Positions 24,936 to 36,779 of a stretch of 64,000 nt of DNA are shown piece by piece. The notes under the pieces are model-generated. The model was not told where the DNA came from. It worked only from the letters and a program-made list of their open reading frames with translations, and did no database searches. How positions within the stretch are numbered: the stretch's first letter is position 1; each line of letters opens with the position of its first letter. The stretch is from Chamaecyparis obtusa (lineage: Eukaryota > Streptophyta > Pinopsida > Cupressales > Cupressaceae): NCBI GenBank assembly GCA_027943335.1, contig BSBK01001304.1, positions 747,001 through 811,000 on the forward strand, given 5' to 3'. The position numbers were made by a program, and so were the translations under genes.

Positions 24936-27300
24936 TGGTTTTCCTGCCAGCCTGTGAGATTTCATAGGTTCAAAAAACTAATATCTGCTTCTATTTCTCA
25001 TTAACAAGGAGAAGAGAACAAGATCTGGAACTGTCAAACCATTTCACAAAAATAGAATGTGCCCTAGAGTTTTCTCATCCTAATGTCAACAAACTGTGTA
25101 ATATCCTTGTTCAAGAATCCCCCAAAATAAATACAAAGCATTAATTTATAAATAAGCCACAAACTATAACCTAAGCTGCAAAATGATTTCCACGTCAATA
25201 TCACCCCGATAATAAAAGAAGCCAATTGAATATTTCTATTTGGCAATATTTTATTTGAATTCGTAGTCCCAATCGATACTCCTGCAATTAAGAATCCACA
25301 CACTCAAATATCTCAATTTGAATACCACGGTTTGGTTTGGAAAACTCACGCACAACACCAAGGTTGTTTTAGAAATAGCGAGTCTGTCCAATTAATGCAC
25401 CAACAATCATGAGTCTTCCCTAAGCAGCGATCAGTTTGTGGATAAATGACAGCGATTACAAGGAGGATTATATTAGGTGTGCTGTTAACATAATACGCAA
25501 TAAAAAATACAGTCAAACTACACTGAAATATATATAACGCAGACAACAAGAAATAATACTGGACATTCAGCGAAGTAATCGAGCACAAAGATACGTCATC
25601 AAGCACTCACGTGATGTTAATAAACTCTGACGTTGGAATCAAGAACGGTTATATTGCAGTGGTTCAAATATAACAATGATACCCTCGAATATATGGAAGG
25701 AACCCGATAACTCAATAAGCATGCAAATTCTGAGATTGGTCTTGATCGATTCATGTATTGATACAATGAATTTCTTATGGTTGATTATTCATCATGAAGA
25801 ATCCCAACAGTGAATGATTCGGGTTTCAGAACAGTTTCAAAGAAACTATTATACATTCTTGCAGCGGTTATAGGAAGCTCATATTGGTTTCAAACCAAGT
25901 TATCGGGGCAATTATTGTTTATGCTCTTAAAGTAAATAAGAGATAACGTTTCGACAATCATCATGGGAGATCTTAAGAAGAGGTATTTGGATGAAGAAAC
26001 CAATCTGTAAAAACTCAATTATCTGCCAAACGAATGACAGCGCAGAGCATGAGAACCGGTCAAGGACAATTCAAATATATATATTATCGAGCCATTAAGA
26101 GGAAGAAAGTTGATTGATACATGCTGCGATTATGACCAGTCAGCGTAACACGTATAGAGATGAATCTGTTAGACCACATTGGTCGCCATTGGAAGGGCAT
26201 CAGTTAGATTAAGAACTACACATACTTAGAGACTGACATGGAGGAAATGTATTCATCTAGACATACATTTAATGGAAGATATAGCACACAACTTACTCAG
26301 ATAATGATTCCACTAACAAATCGAGGGGTGTGATCTATGTAACACCAATTATAAATCTGTATTAACAGGAGAACAGACGCAATACAGTCAACACGTACGC
26401 AATCGAACCACTCAACATACACGGCATAGCAGTAAAAGGGATCCAATTAAAAATATAAATTTCATACACTTGACATTGATCAGCGAATCAGGTTGGACAT
26501 AAGGACATATATGCTCAGTGCTAGAATCTAATTAGCAATAACAATAAACAATGGATAACCTATCTAATGAGTAATGAACAAATCCCGTCAACGAGGGGAA
26601 TTCACACATTGAATTAATGGACACATGAGTTGAAAAAATGTGCAGTCAACAATAAAAACAAAATAATAAGTTTTTAAGACATTATTTTATAGTATTATGT
26701 TGATTACAATAGATCGATATCCATAAGATAATGATGTGCTGATACATAATAGAAATCAAATGATAATCAATAAATGAAGGATAGAGAAAAATATATGTTC
26801 TTTTCAATATAGACGACATTTTAGATGGATTCTCGAGCTCAACAATGACACAAATGATACCTAGAAAACCTATAGCCGAATTCCATCAACCAACACTCTA
26901 TACAACTTTACAATGAGTCAAGGAAAGGTAAGCTATAATCTATTTGGTATCTCTTTATTATGAAATTGAGCTCTACTTTATGTTGGGTGAAATCAAATCA
27001 TGTTATTGTATACTCGGTACTAATCACAAAAGAGATCACAAGATATTATCTATTCATTATGAAAGAGTTAGATCACAAATTATAAGTGATATAGCTCAAA
27101 TAGGATAAGAAAGGAGTACTCAGTGGAAATACTGAGTTCGTGATGGCATCCATAATTCAATTTGCTTTAAAGGAAATGCACATATTCGAATATACTATAA
27201 CAGTGATACAATAATATAATATAGTAATCGATGGTTAAATTATAATATTGATATACGAATCTTAATTATATAAAGATATATATATTTAGGAAAATGTTCT
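24936..27300 (+). other. Interior of C, first part: no gene seen
   Basis: This AT-rich stretch has stops in all frames. Neither strand shows a retrotransposon protein, a tRNA-like clover leaf or a recognised RNA. Open frames at 25064-25303 and 25346-25606 on the minus strand have no recognisable motif and are judged chance. Confidence 0.7.
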
Positions 27301-27319
27301 AATTATAGTACATAGGGGT

Positions 27320-28370
27320 CTATTGCTCATCCCATACTATGACATCTTAGGGTAGGGAGTTTGTGGAGGGAAAGGCGGAGTAATTTCGGGCACATGACAG
27401 ATATCCTAAAGGGAGCCTCTTGTAGTCTATTTCACGCGCCCTTTGGCACTGTAAGTCTTCCATCTTATAATGATCGTAGTTAAGGAAGGAGAAAGATTCC
27501 TGTGACCTATATGAAGAGCTCTCCTATATGACTACGTTCATTAGCTTATCACTCAATAGTTTCCTCTAAACTTTAATGTAGTGATGGTTATATTTTGCTA
27601 ATTATTCAATGATTCCTTAATTTATGCCTAACTGATAGAATTTCAGTCAAGGGGTAAAAAGGGTTCATTACAAGTGGTCCATCTCTTGACTCATACTACG
27701 TTATCTTAGGATAGGGAGTTTGTGGAGGGAGAGGCGGAGTAATTTTGGGCACATGATGGATATCCTAAAGGGAGCTGCTTGTAGTCTGTTTCATGCGCCC
27801 TTTGGCACTATAAGTCTCCCATCTTATGATAATCATAGTAAAGGGAAGGAGGTAAGATTCTATGCCCTATATTAAGAGATATATTCATGTTAAATTGATA
27901 CATCCAGTATAGATCAGATGAACTCATTTCTTCCATCTAAGGAATCTCGATGGAGAAGTTTGTGAATGGTAGAGGCGGGGTAATTTTGGGCACACGATGG
28001 TTATCGTAGAGGGAAGCCGCTTGTAGTCTTTTCCACACGACTAAGACACTGTAACACTTCCACTCCTGGTGTCCTTAGCAGGAGAGAAAGAAAGAGTTCT
28101 TCAGGATTCATACAAAAGATACTTTGATATAAATTATGTCGTTTACTTACTCCATGGTTGGGGTCAAACTAATATAGCTTGTAAAGTTTATACAAACTCA
28201 TTTCTTCCATTTTGATAAGGCACCTTGACAAAGGAGGTTGTGGATGGTAGAGGTGGGGTAATTTTAGGCACATGATGGTTATCCTAGAGGGAAGCCGCTT
28301 GTATTCTGTTCCACGTGACCTAGGACACTGTAACTCTTCTACTCTGGGTGATCTTAGAGGGATAGAGAAA
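27320..28370 (+). repeat. Four diverged copies of a ~135-bp module inside C
   Basis: Each copy has, in order, GAGTTTGTGGA or similar, AGGCGGAGTAATTT (or GGGGTAATTT), GGGCACATGA, TATCCTAAAGGGAG, CTTGTAGTCT, a CACG-containing word and a GGCACTGTAA-like end. The GGCGGAG-type core falls at 27374, 27733, 27974 and 28252, so spacing is uneven (359, 241, 278). No frame is conserved across copies, so a role as RNA structure or packaging signal is more likely than protein; this is speculation. Confidence 0.8.
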
Positions 28371-28542
28371 TGAATTTCCCTACGATCCTTATAGGAGATA
28401 TGGGATGCGCATTTGAAGTATGTTGCATCCTAAGGTATATAGATAGTGCCTAGAGATTGGTGACATTACAATCGATATCAATTAAGAAAGACATGTTAGG
28501 ACACTCATCGATAAGAATGAAGTTAATAAGATATATTGTGTG

Positions 28543-28705
28543 TACTTTGCATCAATGTGTATACTTTGTGCCTTCTTGCATTAGTGTGTATGCTTTGTGT
28601 TTTCAATGTGTATACTTTGTGTCTTCATGCATCAGTGTGTATGCTCCATGTTTTCAATATGTATCCTTCATGTCTTCATGCATCAATGTGTATACAACGT
28701 GTTTG
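28543..28705 (+). repeat. About 51-bp minisatellite in C, three copies
   Basis: Alternating half-units built on GTGTATACTTTGTG and TTCATGCATCA repeat about three times. They create short Cys-rich open frames in all three forward phases, which are an effect of the repeat. Confidence 0.75.
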
Positions 28706-28824
28706 CTTCATGCATGTTTGTGACTTCCCATATTTATTGCATTTATTTTCGAGCATTAGTTTATCAAGAAATACTGTTTCAAGTTCAGTAGAAAATATAG
28801 TGTTGCTTGAGGACAAGCAAATTT

Positions 28825-28837
28825 CGAGAGGGGTGGA
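28825..28837 (+). promoter_or_regulatory. Polypurine tract of C
   Basis: The purine-rich GAGAGGGGTGGA ends one or two bases before the 3' LTR and is the likely plus-strand primer. Confidence 0.7.
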
Positions 28838-28838
28838 C

Positions 28839-29966
28839 TGTCATGACCCTTATTAGATAGAACCTAGTAAATAACGATCATAACGATCATAGAAGTAAAA
28901 TATTAAATGTTATAATTATATGATTAAAATATTATAATATTAAAGATAAAGTGATGATATATCATAAATTAACAATATATATTAATAATATTAACAAATA
29001 ATAATATATGACTATTATCAATAGATAATAATAATAATGTATTGTTAACATATTGTTAATATTATAATTAAATATTATTAAAATATTGATAAATAAATAT
29101 AATTATAACAATAAAAGGAAATAAGATATTAAAATAATAATAATATACTTGAAATAATAATATTATATTCATGAATCAATGAATATTGATATAACGAATT
29201 ATTAATATTAATAGTAATGTTAACAATATTAATATAAATAAAATATATAAGTTCCTATAAACATAATACAAAGAAAGTCTAATCAACACATATAATAATG
29301 ATTAGACATCAATAGCAGTGATAAATAATATTGATTAATTGTATATATTAATAATATAATAATAATAAAATAAAATATAGTATATTGTATAATTACATAT
29401 AATAAATAATGATGATTCAAGTTATAAAATATAAATAAATAAATATATTGTTAATCTGATTTATAAAACATCTTTAATATAATATAAATATAATAATATA
29501 TAAATCTAAAACCATAATATATCAAATATGAAACCTTATAATAATAAGGAAAACATTACCCTAGACCAACGACCAAAAGCCACGTTTATGCATTGTGCGA
29601 TTAAGGGAAGAGTCACGGCAGAGGACATGTCTTTCCCAACCCAAGTGAAAGGTATTTTATGGGGAATCAAACCATTTGGGAATAAAAGGAGAAGTACAAG
29701 AATATCTAATACAAGGCATCGACCATAATTATTCATATCTACGTGTAGATCAATATATTCACAGTTGATATATAGTCTCAAACGGGAAGATACATATTAA
29801 TAGGCAGTTTGATATATATTTTCTTTGAAGAATATGAGTAATCTAATTGATAGATCCAGGAGGCCGATTGAGATTAATGATGAGGGCAGCAATATGATTG
29901 ATTGATAATATTAAGAAGATCAATTTGAGTAATCAATAACTAATGGACCAAAAAGGGGTCATTACA
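28839..29966 (+). repeat. 3' LTR of C (1,128 bp)
   Basis: It starts TGTCATGACCC and ends GGGTCATTACA. It has the same length as the 5' LTR with few substitutions, so insertion was recent. Confidence 0.95.
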
Positions 29967-31199
29967 TTGATCACCGGTTTCGATTGATTTGGTGGCACTG
30001 GTTGTTGTAGACTGGTCCGAGGGTCCCTGTGGTAGGCGGCATGATGTTTTTGTGCTAGGAGAAGTATGGTTTTGTGCGCGAGATATGTTTGCAGGTGGCT
30101 AATTTCATTGGTGTTCATGGCATTTCCTTGTTGTTTTGTACTGTCCTCACAGATTTTGATGATTGCAGATCCATCTGAGATTCCTTTTCTCTAGGTTGCG
30201 TGTGTTTCTTCCCCTACAATAAATTTTGATGTAGTTTTTGGTTGGTTGAGTTGTTGAAACCCTAACCCTAGTCACCCGAAGCTTGATGCATCCTTTTTGA
30301 GGATTCCAAGGTGACTAGGGGTATAAGAAGTAAGATGTTTTATTTTGAAAGGGTTCTGATCTTGATTAGTTCCAAGGAGTTATAGCAGGTAGTATCATAT
30401 TGTATTAGATTGAATAGAATTTCCTTGTAGTCTTTTGTAGGTTATTGAAATGGTTTTCTCTCTTCTCTGCAATGAACATGTACATGATTCATTATACTTA
30501 ATACAATTATTTCAAGCTTTCAAGTCTCTCCTTGGTGTCAATCTTGTGAATTCTAGATTTTCTGATCTATTGCATAGGATTACCTTTGTATATGTTCTAT
30601 TCTTCAGTTCTTGATCTAGGATCAAGTGAAATATACTTTGGATAGGACATAGATTCACTTTGATTTGTTTGCAGAAGGATGTTATAAGTAGTGAACGGGT
30701 TGGAATGTTTGTATTTATGGCTATGAGTCTTAGACAGTAGTTGGTTCATGTTCAATTTCTGTATTTGAGATTTTCCCAATGGATAATGGCACTGATCAGG
30801 GATTAGTATATTTAGTTGAGTTCAATGCTTGATTGGCTCTTGTTTATTTCTTTCCATCTTCATATATCAACACCTTTTCAAGTTTTAATTGTATTTGGTT
30901 GATAGTAGTAACACCCTATAGTAATGGAGAGTCAATGAATGTGAGGTTAGCATTTAGCGCTTTCTTACTATTCAATCTATTGTTTGGACCCAGTCTTTAG
31001 TGTGTGAAGTATAGTTTTCACTGGGTTAGGTTCACGCACCTTGGTTTTGCAGAGCCAGAAGTGAAGAGGGTAGTCTTGTCCCTATAGTTGGTCTAGTCAC
31101 CCTAAGATCCTTATACATTTTGGAACTAACAAATCCTAAAATCAACCTAAGGGTATATTGGCAGCCTGAGAGCATAAGCATCCATTTTGAACACCAACA
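29967..31199 (+). repeat. 5' LTR of A, second part
   Basis: This part resumes the A LTR and runs to ACCAACA at 31193-31199, matching 39150-40379. Its first ~70 bases (GATTGATTTGGTGGCACTGG and so on) repeat LTR sequence already present at about 16530-16600, so the LTR is overlapped, not cleanly split. A CCCTAACCCTA word at about 30260 belongs to the LTR. Confidence 0.92.
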
Positions 31200-31202
31200 A
31201 GA

Positions 31203-31220
31203 TGGTGACTCTACTGGGGA
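31203..31220 (+). promoter_or_regulatory. Primer binding site of A
   Basis: TGGTGACTCTACTGGGGA begins three bases after the LTR. D has the related TGGTGACTTTGCTGAGGA at the same place. The site differs from the initiator Met type of B and C and resembles that of Tat/Ogre-type elements; the tRNA was not verified. Confidence 0.75.
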
Positions 31221-31395
31221 AGTGTTACACAAGTCTATAGTAACCAGTAGGTCATCATTGAAAAATAGGGTTATTCTTGTCCCTTGTCTTGTAGTCTCAT
31301 TTGGATATTTTTAAGTGGTATTGTAGGATTCCCAATATACTTGGGTGGTGACTCAAACATGTCTACAATAGTGCTAGTCAGTAGATTTTTATCAA

Positions 31396-33572
31396 ATGAG
31401 TTATAGAGGTACTAGGTCCCGAAGGAACAAACATCCTAAAATCATAATGGAGGAAGGTATTCCAAGCACTTCTATGCCTAGTCAGACAAGGGGAGGAAAG
31501 AAGAAAGGAAATCTTTCTCATACTTGGAGAAATAAAAAGGATACAAGACAAGAAACTCAAACCAAGCGTAGTTAAGAAGAAAATATTTTAGAATATGAAG
31601 AGGCTATTTATTTGGGATTAAACCAGTATGAGGATGAATTTCAAGTGGGAGATGATGAGTCTGAGACTACTCTCCCTAAATTAGAAGAGATCTTTGAGGA
31701 GGTCTATGAATTGGAAAGAAGAGTCCAAGAACAAGTTGCTATCAGGCAACAAAGAGAAAAGGACAAAGAGGACAAAGTAAGACAAGCAATGATAAGGGTT
31801 GATCAGCTAAAGAGGCAGTTGTTAGATTTGGAGGCAATTAATTTTGTCCCAGAGCCTGAAAGAGTAGAGGAACAACCTATTGTGTATAAAACACATGAGA
31901 TAACCAGGCCTAGAGATAAGGGCAAACAAAAAATTGTTGGAGTGCAGATTAGTGAATAGATTCATGTGGAAAACCCATTAGATCAAGGGATGAGATTAGA
32001 TGCAGACCTTGAGAGGGCTAGAAAAGAGAAAGAAATGTGGGCTAAAGAACTAGAGAAGGAAGAGTTGGAGGCTCCTGCTACAGAAATGAGGAAGAAGATT
32101 GATTTTCTCAAGCATACCTCAGGACCTTCAAATGTTGTTGCTTCTTTCTTGGGGCAAGGTGGAAATCATGGTTACCTTGTAGCTCAAACAAATGGTATTT
32201 CGGGTGCTACTAAAATTCCTGATGGTTCAAACACAAGGACATCTACATCTCAAGGAATGGATCCACCACATGGAGTTCCTATTCATGAAAGGTACAAACA
32301 ACTTTTTTTTTTTGGTATTCCTAGTTATCCTAATGTTATTCCTAATAAAATTAGAAAGAAACTCCCTAAGTTTACTGGAAACAATGTCATTACATGTGAA
32401 GAACATCTAAAATTTTTTATGGATGTAATATATGATTATAATGCTGAGCCTGATGATGTTGTAATGAAGTTATTTGTACAATCTCTGATCGAGGATGCTA
32501 GGGATTGGTTTAGAGGATTTCCCCATGCTAGTATAGGATCTTGGAATGAATTTAAGAATTGTTTCAAAGAGCATTATGGAGATTAAAAAAATGAGGGTTT
32601 TATTTTGAATGAATTCAATAACATAAGAAAAAATCAGAATGAAGACGTCCTTGAATTTAATATAAATTCCAAAAGGCTATGCATAGTCTACTGCAAGTTA
32701 TCAGATTAGATGATGGGGTGTGTCTTGTGACATACTTAAATGCTTTTGATGCAAAGATGGGTTACCTCTTCAGGGATAAGAACCCTAGAAATCTTGGGGA
32801 GGCTTACAAGTTGGCTATCAACATAGAAAGTAATAGAAAAATATCAGGAAAATTAGGGAGAAGAGATGATTATAGGCCTCAAGTGCAAAAAAAGAAAGAA
32901 ATGGGAAGGTCTACTAATTTTAAGCCTAAGGAGGAGGAAAATCTAAAGCAGATTCTAAGTGCTTTAGAGAGTCTAAAGCCTGATGAAAAAAGAAACAATA
33001 AGGTTGCAACAAATGACAGACAAGCTTCAAGTAATTTTAGCAGGCAACCAAGAATGCAGAATTACCCATACAATACTCAGTGGAAGGATGGCAAGCCCAT
33101 TTTTCCAGTTAAAAGGGATAGGCCTGATGATAGGATTCCTGATCCTTTGTAGAGAAATTCAGTTAACTTGAATGATGATATCCCATGGTGTACTTTTTGT
33201 CAGTCTCCTCATAGTCTAGAGCATTGTGTTATTGCTTTAAATTTACCTGATAACCAAGAACAAGATGAGCAATATGATAGGAGTGGTTGTGGAATGGCTT
33301 CTTTACATGCATGGGATGAGGTTGACTCTACTGATGATGAGGAGGAATAATTTGATGATGCTAGATGTGGTGCAGTGAAGTGTGAGGAACATGTTTCCTT
33401 ACGGAGACCCTCTAATGAGGAAATTGTGCAAATCACTGTAGACATGGTCACTCAAGCTAGGAGTAATTACAATTTGAGAAGCAGGATAGTTGGAGGTACA
33501 AGTGGTAAACTAGGTAGCATGTTTATCAAGAATTCTGAAAGGAATACACAACAACATGAGGAAAAGGAATAG
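31396..33572 (+). pseudogene. gag region of A, decayed
   Basis: The start ATG at 31396 is supported by the matching start in D (60533, minus strand), where both proteins begin Met-Ser and share a T-R-S-x-R motif. A charged coiled-coil part (about 31612-32130) is followed by a retrotransposon capsid-like part with KLPKFTG, an E-x-L...F...M motif and D-x-W-F-R-G-F (about 32340-32590). A zinc-knuckle-like C-x2-C-x3-H-x4-C lies at about 33186-33230, one residue short of the usual CX2CX4HX4C. Lesions include stops at 31578, 31957 and 32584, a one-base frameshift near 32660, and stops at 33150, 33348 and 33570. After the frameshift the frame stays that of pol. Gag would form the particle and bind RNA. 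Confidence 0.85.
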
Positions 33573-33989
33573 GGTGCTGGTGTTGTCAGTCGGGTTAAAA
33601 TAAAAAAGAAGAGTTGGCTTACTACAATACCTAAGGGTAAAGTAAAGACATCAGAAGTAGCTATCCCCATACCTAAAAATGAAGATGAATTTTTACAAAA
33701 GAGTAACTCTAACTTGATTTTCCAAAAAGAGGATAAAGGTATCTCTAAGATTAAGGAAGATATGGGCAACCATTCTTATGTTCCCATTGATATGACTAAA
33801 TTACTTTCACAAATAACTATCAAGGTTCTGTTGTTAGAAATGATGAGAATAGAAGAGCACAAGGTCAAGGCCTTGGATTGGGTAAATGGTGCTTCTTCCA
33901 TAAAGGTCCAAGAAATGAACAAAGGTGACAAGCATGTGGCTACTTTAGATGACACACCTAACAGTAAAAATGAAGAAATTGTCTCTGAG

Positions 33990-34508
33990 ATTCCTCAGAG
34001 GTATTTGGATGCAAACATTGTAAATACTACATCAGGGACATTTGATCCTTTTTTCTTGTCCCTTATGATAAATGGAAAATTATTGAAGAATTTCATGATT
34101 GATTCTGGAGCATCAAACACTATCATGCCTGCAAATATCATGAAGTCACTGGGACTAAAGGTTGATACACCTTATGGAAGATGCCAAGCTATGGACTCAA
34201 GAGAGGTGCCAGTTATTGGTACCACTAAGGCTTTGCCTTATAAATTAGCTGCATTTCCTGACAAATAATTAACTATTAGTGTTCTTGTAGTTGACATTCC
34301 CCCTCAATATGGAATGTTGTTATCTAAAAAGTGGAGTGCCTCCATGGGAGGAAGTATTCAATGTGACTTGTCCTTTGCCACTTTCAGCATTGAAGGTGAA
34401 AGTGTGAAAGTTTCAAGGGAAGCTAGAACTCCACATATGATTGAGGAGGATGAAGAGGACAATATGAATTGTTTTGTGGACACTAACATTGGTTCTCTCC
34501 AAGTTTAG
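33990..34508 (+). pseudogene. Aspartic protease domain of A, with C-terminal linker
   Basis: The retropepsin motif M-I-D-S-G-A-S-N-T is present, with the catalytic Asp codon at 34101. It is followed by the downstream strand with G-L-K-V-D and a V-V-D-I-P-P segment. Its job is to cut the polyprotein. The frame is interrupted by TAA at 34266 (the D copy has Gln there) and by TAG at 34506. The same domain occurs in D at 57292-57597. Confidence 0.88.
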
Positions 34509-34559
34509 GAGAGAGAGATGCAAGAAAAGGTCAAGCCTGTCTTTCTGGCTGATGATAAA

Positions 34560-34965
34560 AGTAACATGGTAGAAGGTAATGTATTATGGACCTTGTATTT
34601 TGATGGAGCAAGTTCAAAGGAAGGTGCTAGAGCAGGAGTGCTATTGATATCCCCAAGTGGTAAGACTTTTAAGTTTTCTTTCACTCTCTTGTTCCCTTGC
34701 ACAAATAATGTTGCTGAATATGAGGCCCTACTGATTGGTTTGAGACAAGCATCAAAACATGGGATCAAACATCTTAGGGTGATTGGTGACTCTGAGTTAA
34801 TAGTTTCTCAGATTAGATCAAACTATGCATCAAAGAATCAAAGGCTAAAATAATATAGAAATGTTGTTTGGGATGAAACTCAAGGTTTATGTGCCTTTGG
34901 TATTGATTGGGTGGATAGAAGCCAAAATAGGATGGCTGATTTACTAGAAAACGTAGCATTAAGGC
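34560..34965 (+). pseudogene. RNase H domain of A, placed between protease and reverse transcriptase
   Basis: This is a plant-type RNase H. All four expected acidic residues are visible: Asp in FDGAS (codon 34602), Glu in TNNVAEYEAL (34716), Asp in GDSELI (34788) and Asp in MADLL (34938). It would degrade RNA in RNA-DNA hybrids. Its location upstream of the polymerase is unusual: the second RNase H of Tat/Ogre elements is commonly described after the polymerase-linked one. D carries the same domain at the same place, so the order is ancestral to this family. Stops: TAA at 34851 (Gln in D) and TAG at about 35046. Confidence 0.87.
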
Positions 34966-35081
34966 CAGAGGATATTACCTTTGCAGGGATATCTAGGATT
35001 GAGTGCAAGTCTCAGCCTTCTATCCTAGACAATCTTGAGAATTGGTAGGTATTTTTTGATGATCAAGATATACTAAGGTTT

Positions 35082-36200
35082 TTGCAATGTGAATCTCATT
35101 TTGATGGTCAGGAGATGGATTTTAGCACTTTTGTTGACATCAGAACTGGAAAAGAGAATGTTCTTGGGAAGGAAGTTTTGCAATTAAAATCAAATAGGAT
35201 CCCAAGGGGACTGGTTGCTCTTGAGAGGGCATTTGATGATAAAGAAAGGACTTGTTTTCCTAAATTTGTTGATAAGATAAATGATTTGGAGGAAATAAAT
35301 TTAGGAACAAGTCAAATGCCCAAAAATCTTTACATAGGTAAATGTTTATCCCAAAGAACTAGGAATAATCTGATTGATCTTCTCAAAAGATTTAGACATG
35401 TCTTTGCATGGTCTTATGATGATTTGAAAGCTTATAGAGAAGATTTATTCTAGCATGAAATACCATTGAAGGAAGGCACTAAACCTTTTAGGTAGAAATT
35501 AAGGCCTATGAACCCTACTTTGGCACCAAAAATGCAAGATGAACTTAAAAAGATGATGGTTGCTGGCATTATTAAGCCTTTCAGACATTCTACTTGGGTG
35601 TCAAATTTGGTTCTGGTTAAGAAGAAGAATGGTGACATTAGGTTATGTGTTGATTTTAGGAATTTGAATGCCAATTCTTTGAAGGACAATTATGGTTTGC
35701 CTAATATGGAGAATATGTTGCAGAAGGTTACTGGATTAGAGTTAATGTCCATGATAGATGGTTTCTTTGGATATAATCAGGTCATGGTCAAGGAATCAAA
35801 ATAGTTTAAGACTGCATTCACTACCCCTTGGGGAACATATGTTTATGTTAGAATGCCTTTTGGTCTGACAAATGTAGGAGCTACTTTTCAGAGAGCTATG
35901 GATGTAGCCTTTGTAGACTTTATAAACAAATTTCTAGTGGTGTATCAGGATGATCTCATAGCATATTCATATAAGGAAAGTCAACATTGTGAATATCTTG
36001 AGAAAATTTTTATTAGGGCCTTGGAGTATGAGATCTCTTTGAATCCAAAGAACTGTTCTGTTGGTGTTGTGGAAGGCAAGCGCTTAGGACATATTGTGTC
36101 CAAGGATGGAGTGAGAATTGACCCTAAAAGGGTTATGGCTATAGATAAAATTTCACCACCTAGAAATGTTAAAGGAATACAGTCTTTCTTTGGGCAGGTA
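35082..36200 (+). pseudogene. Reverse transcriptase of A, decayed
   Basis: An N-terminal linker (35082-35450) leads into the polymerase. Landmarks are the W-V-S-N-L-V-L-V-K-K-K-N-G segment, C-V-D-F-R-N-L-N, the first catalytic Asp in M-I-D-G-F-F-G-Y (codon 35757), P-F-G-L-T-N...F-Q-R, and the active-site Y-Q-D-D (codons 35943-35952). G-H-I-V-S and a P-x-N-V-K motif end the thumb side. Stops at 35451, about 35493 and 35802 break it; D keeps Gln, Lys and Gln at these places. The active-site residues themselves are kept. Confidence 0.9.
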
Positions 36201-36319
36201 AATTTCCTAAGGAGATTTTTTACAAATTTTGTAGAAATCAGTATCCCTATCTCTAGGACATTGAAAAAGGAGGCAAAGATTGAGAGGAATGAAGAAGTAG
36301 ATGAATCTTTCAAAAGTAT

Positions 36320-36720
36320 CAAAAGGGCCATCAAGGATGCTCTAGTTTTAAGGACACCTGATTATGGTAAGCCCATGTAAATATTTTCTTTTGCTTCTTA
36401 TCATACAGTTGCAGTAGTTTTATTACAAAAGAATTCAAATGGATATGAACAACCCATATCATTTTTTAGTAAATCCTTACAAGCAACAGAATTGAAATAT
36501 GATATTACTGAGAAATAGGCTTATGCCTTATTCAAAGTAGCCAAGGCTTTTAGATGTTATCTTGTAGGAGCTAAGGTTGTTGCTTATGTTCCTAGTGCTG
36601 TAGTTAAGGATATATTGGTGCAACAAGAAGTTTCAGGAAAAAGATGTAGATGGATCAATATGATCTAAGAATTTAATATTGATATCCAAATTACAAAATT
36701 GGTAAGAGGCTTAGGTCTTG
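36320..36720 (+). pseudogene. Degenerate polymerase-linked RNase H of A
   Basis: The segment after reverse transcriptase aligns in layout with the usual Ty3/gypsy RNase H (Q-P-I-S-F-F-S-K-S-L, an E-x-K-Y-D motif, a C-Y-L-V-G motif). The DAS-type Asp is replaced (S-F-A-S) and the TDH-type Asp is missing (Y-V-P-S). It probably acts only as a structural tether, as the retroviral connection domain does. Stops at 36378, about 36519 and 36666 also interrupt it. With an intact-looking second RNase H upstream, this fits replacement of the original enzyme. Confidence 0.75.
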
Positions 36721-36779
36721 CAAAGTTAATGGCACAAAGCAATTTAGTCGCAAATCATGCGAATGTGTTAGAAGAAGAA

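Larger units (their letters stand above)
23794..29966 (+). mobile_element. Element C: non-autonomous LTR retrotransposon with non-coding interior
   Basis: C has two LTRs of exactly 1,128 bp (23794-24921 and 28839-29966), with TGTCATGACCC at the start and the near-inverse GGGTCATTACA at the end. A TGGTATCAGAGC primer site and a purine tract are in place. The 3.9-kb interior holds no ORF of retrotransposon type, so proteins must come from elsewhere (a large-derivative type element). The flanks do not match: the left is the B/A junction (AGGCA), the right TTGAT followed by A LTR sequence already seen left of B. That absence of a target duplication suggests recombination or rearrangement. Confidence 0.9.

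Noticed and set aside
28457..28856. Cys-rich overlapping plus-strand frames
   Set aside because: All three phases are open because a 51-bp minisatellite is read; no secreted-peptide features hold in one frame.
30255..30275. Telomere-like CCCTAACCCTA word
   Set aside because: Only about two units, and the same word is in the A 3' LTR (about 39440), so it belongs to the LTR.
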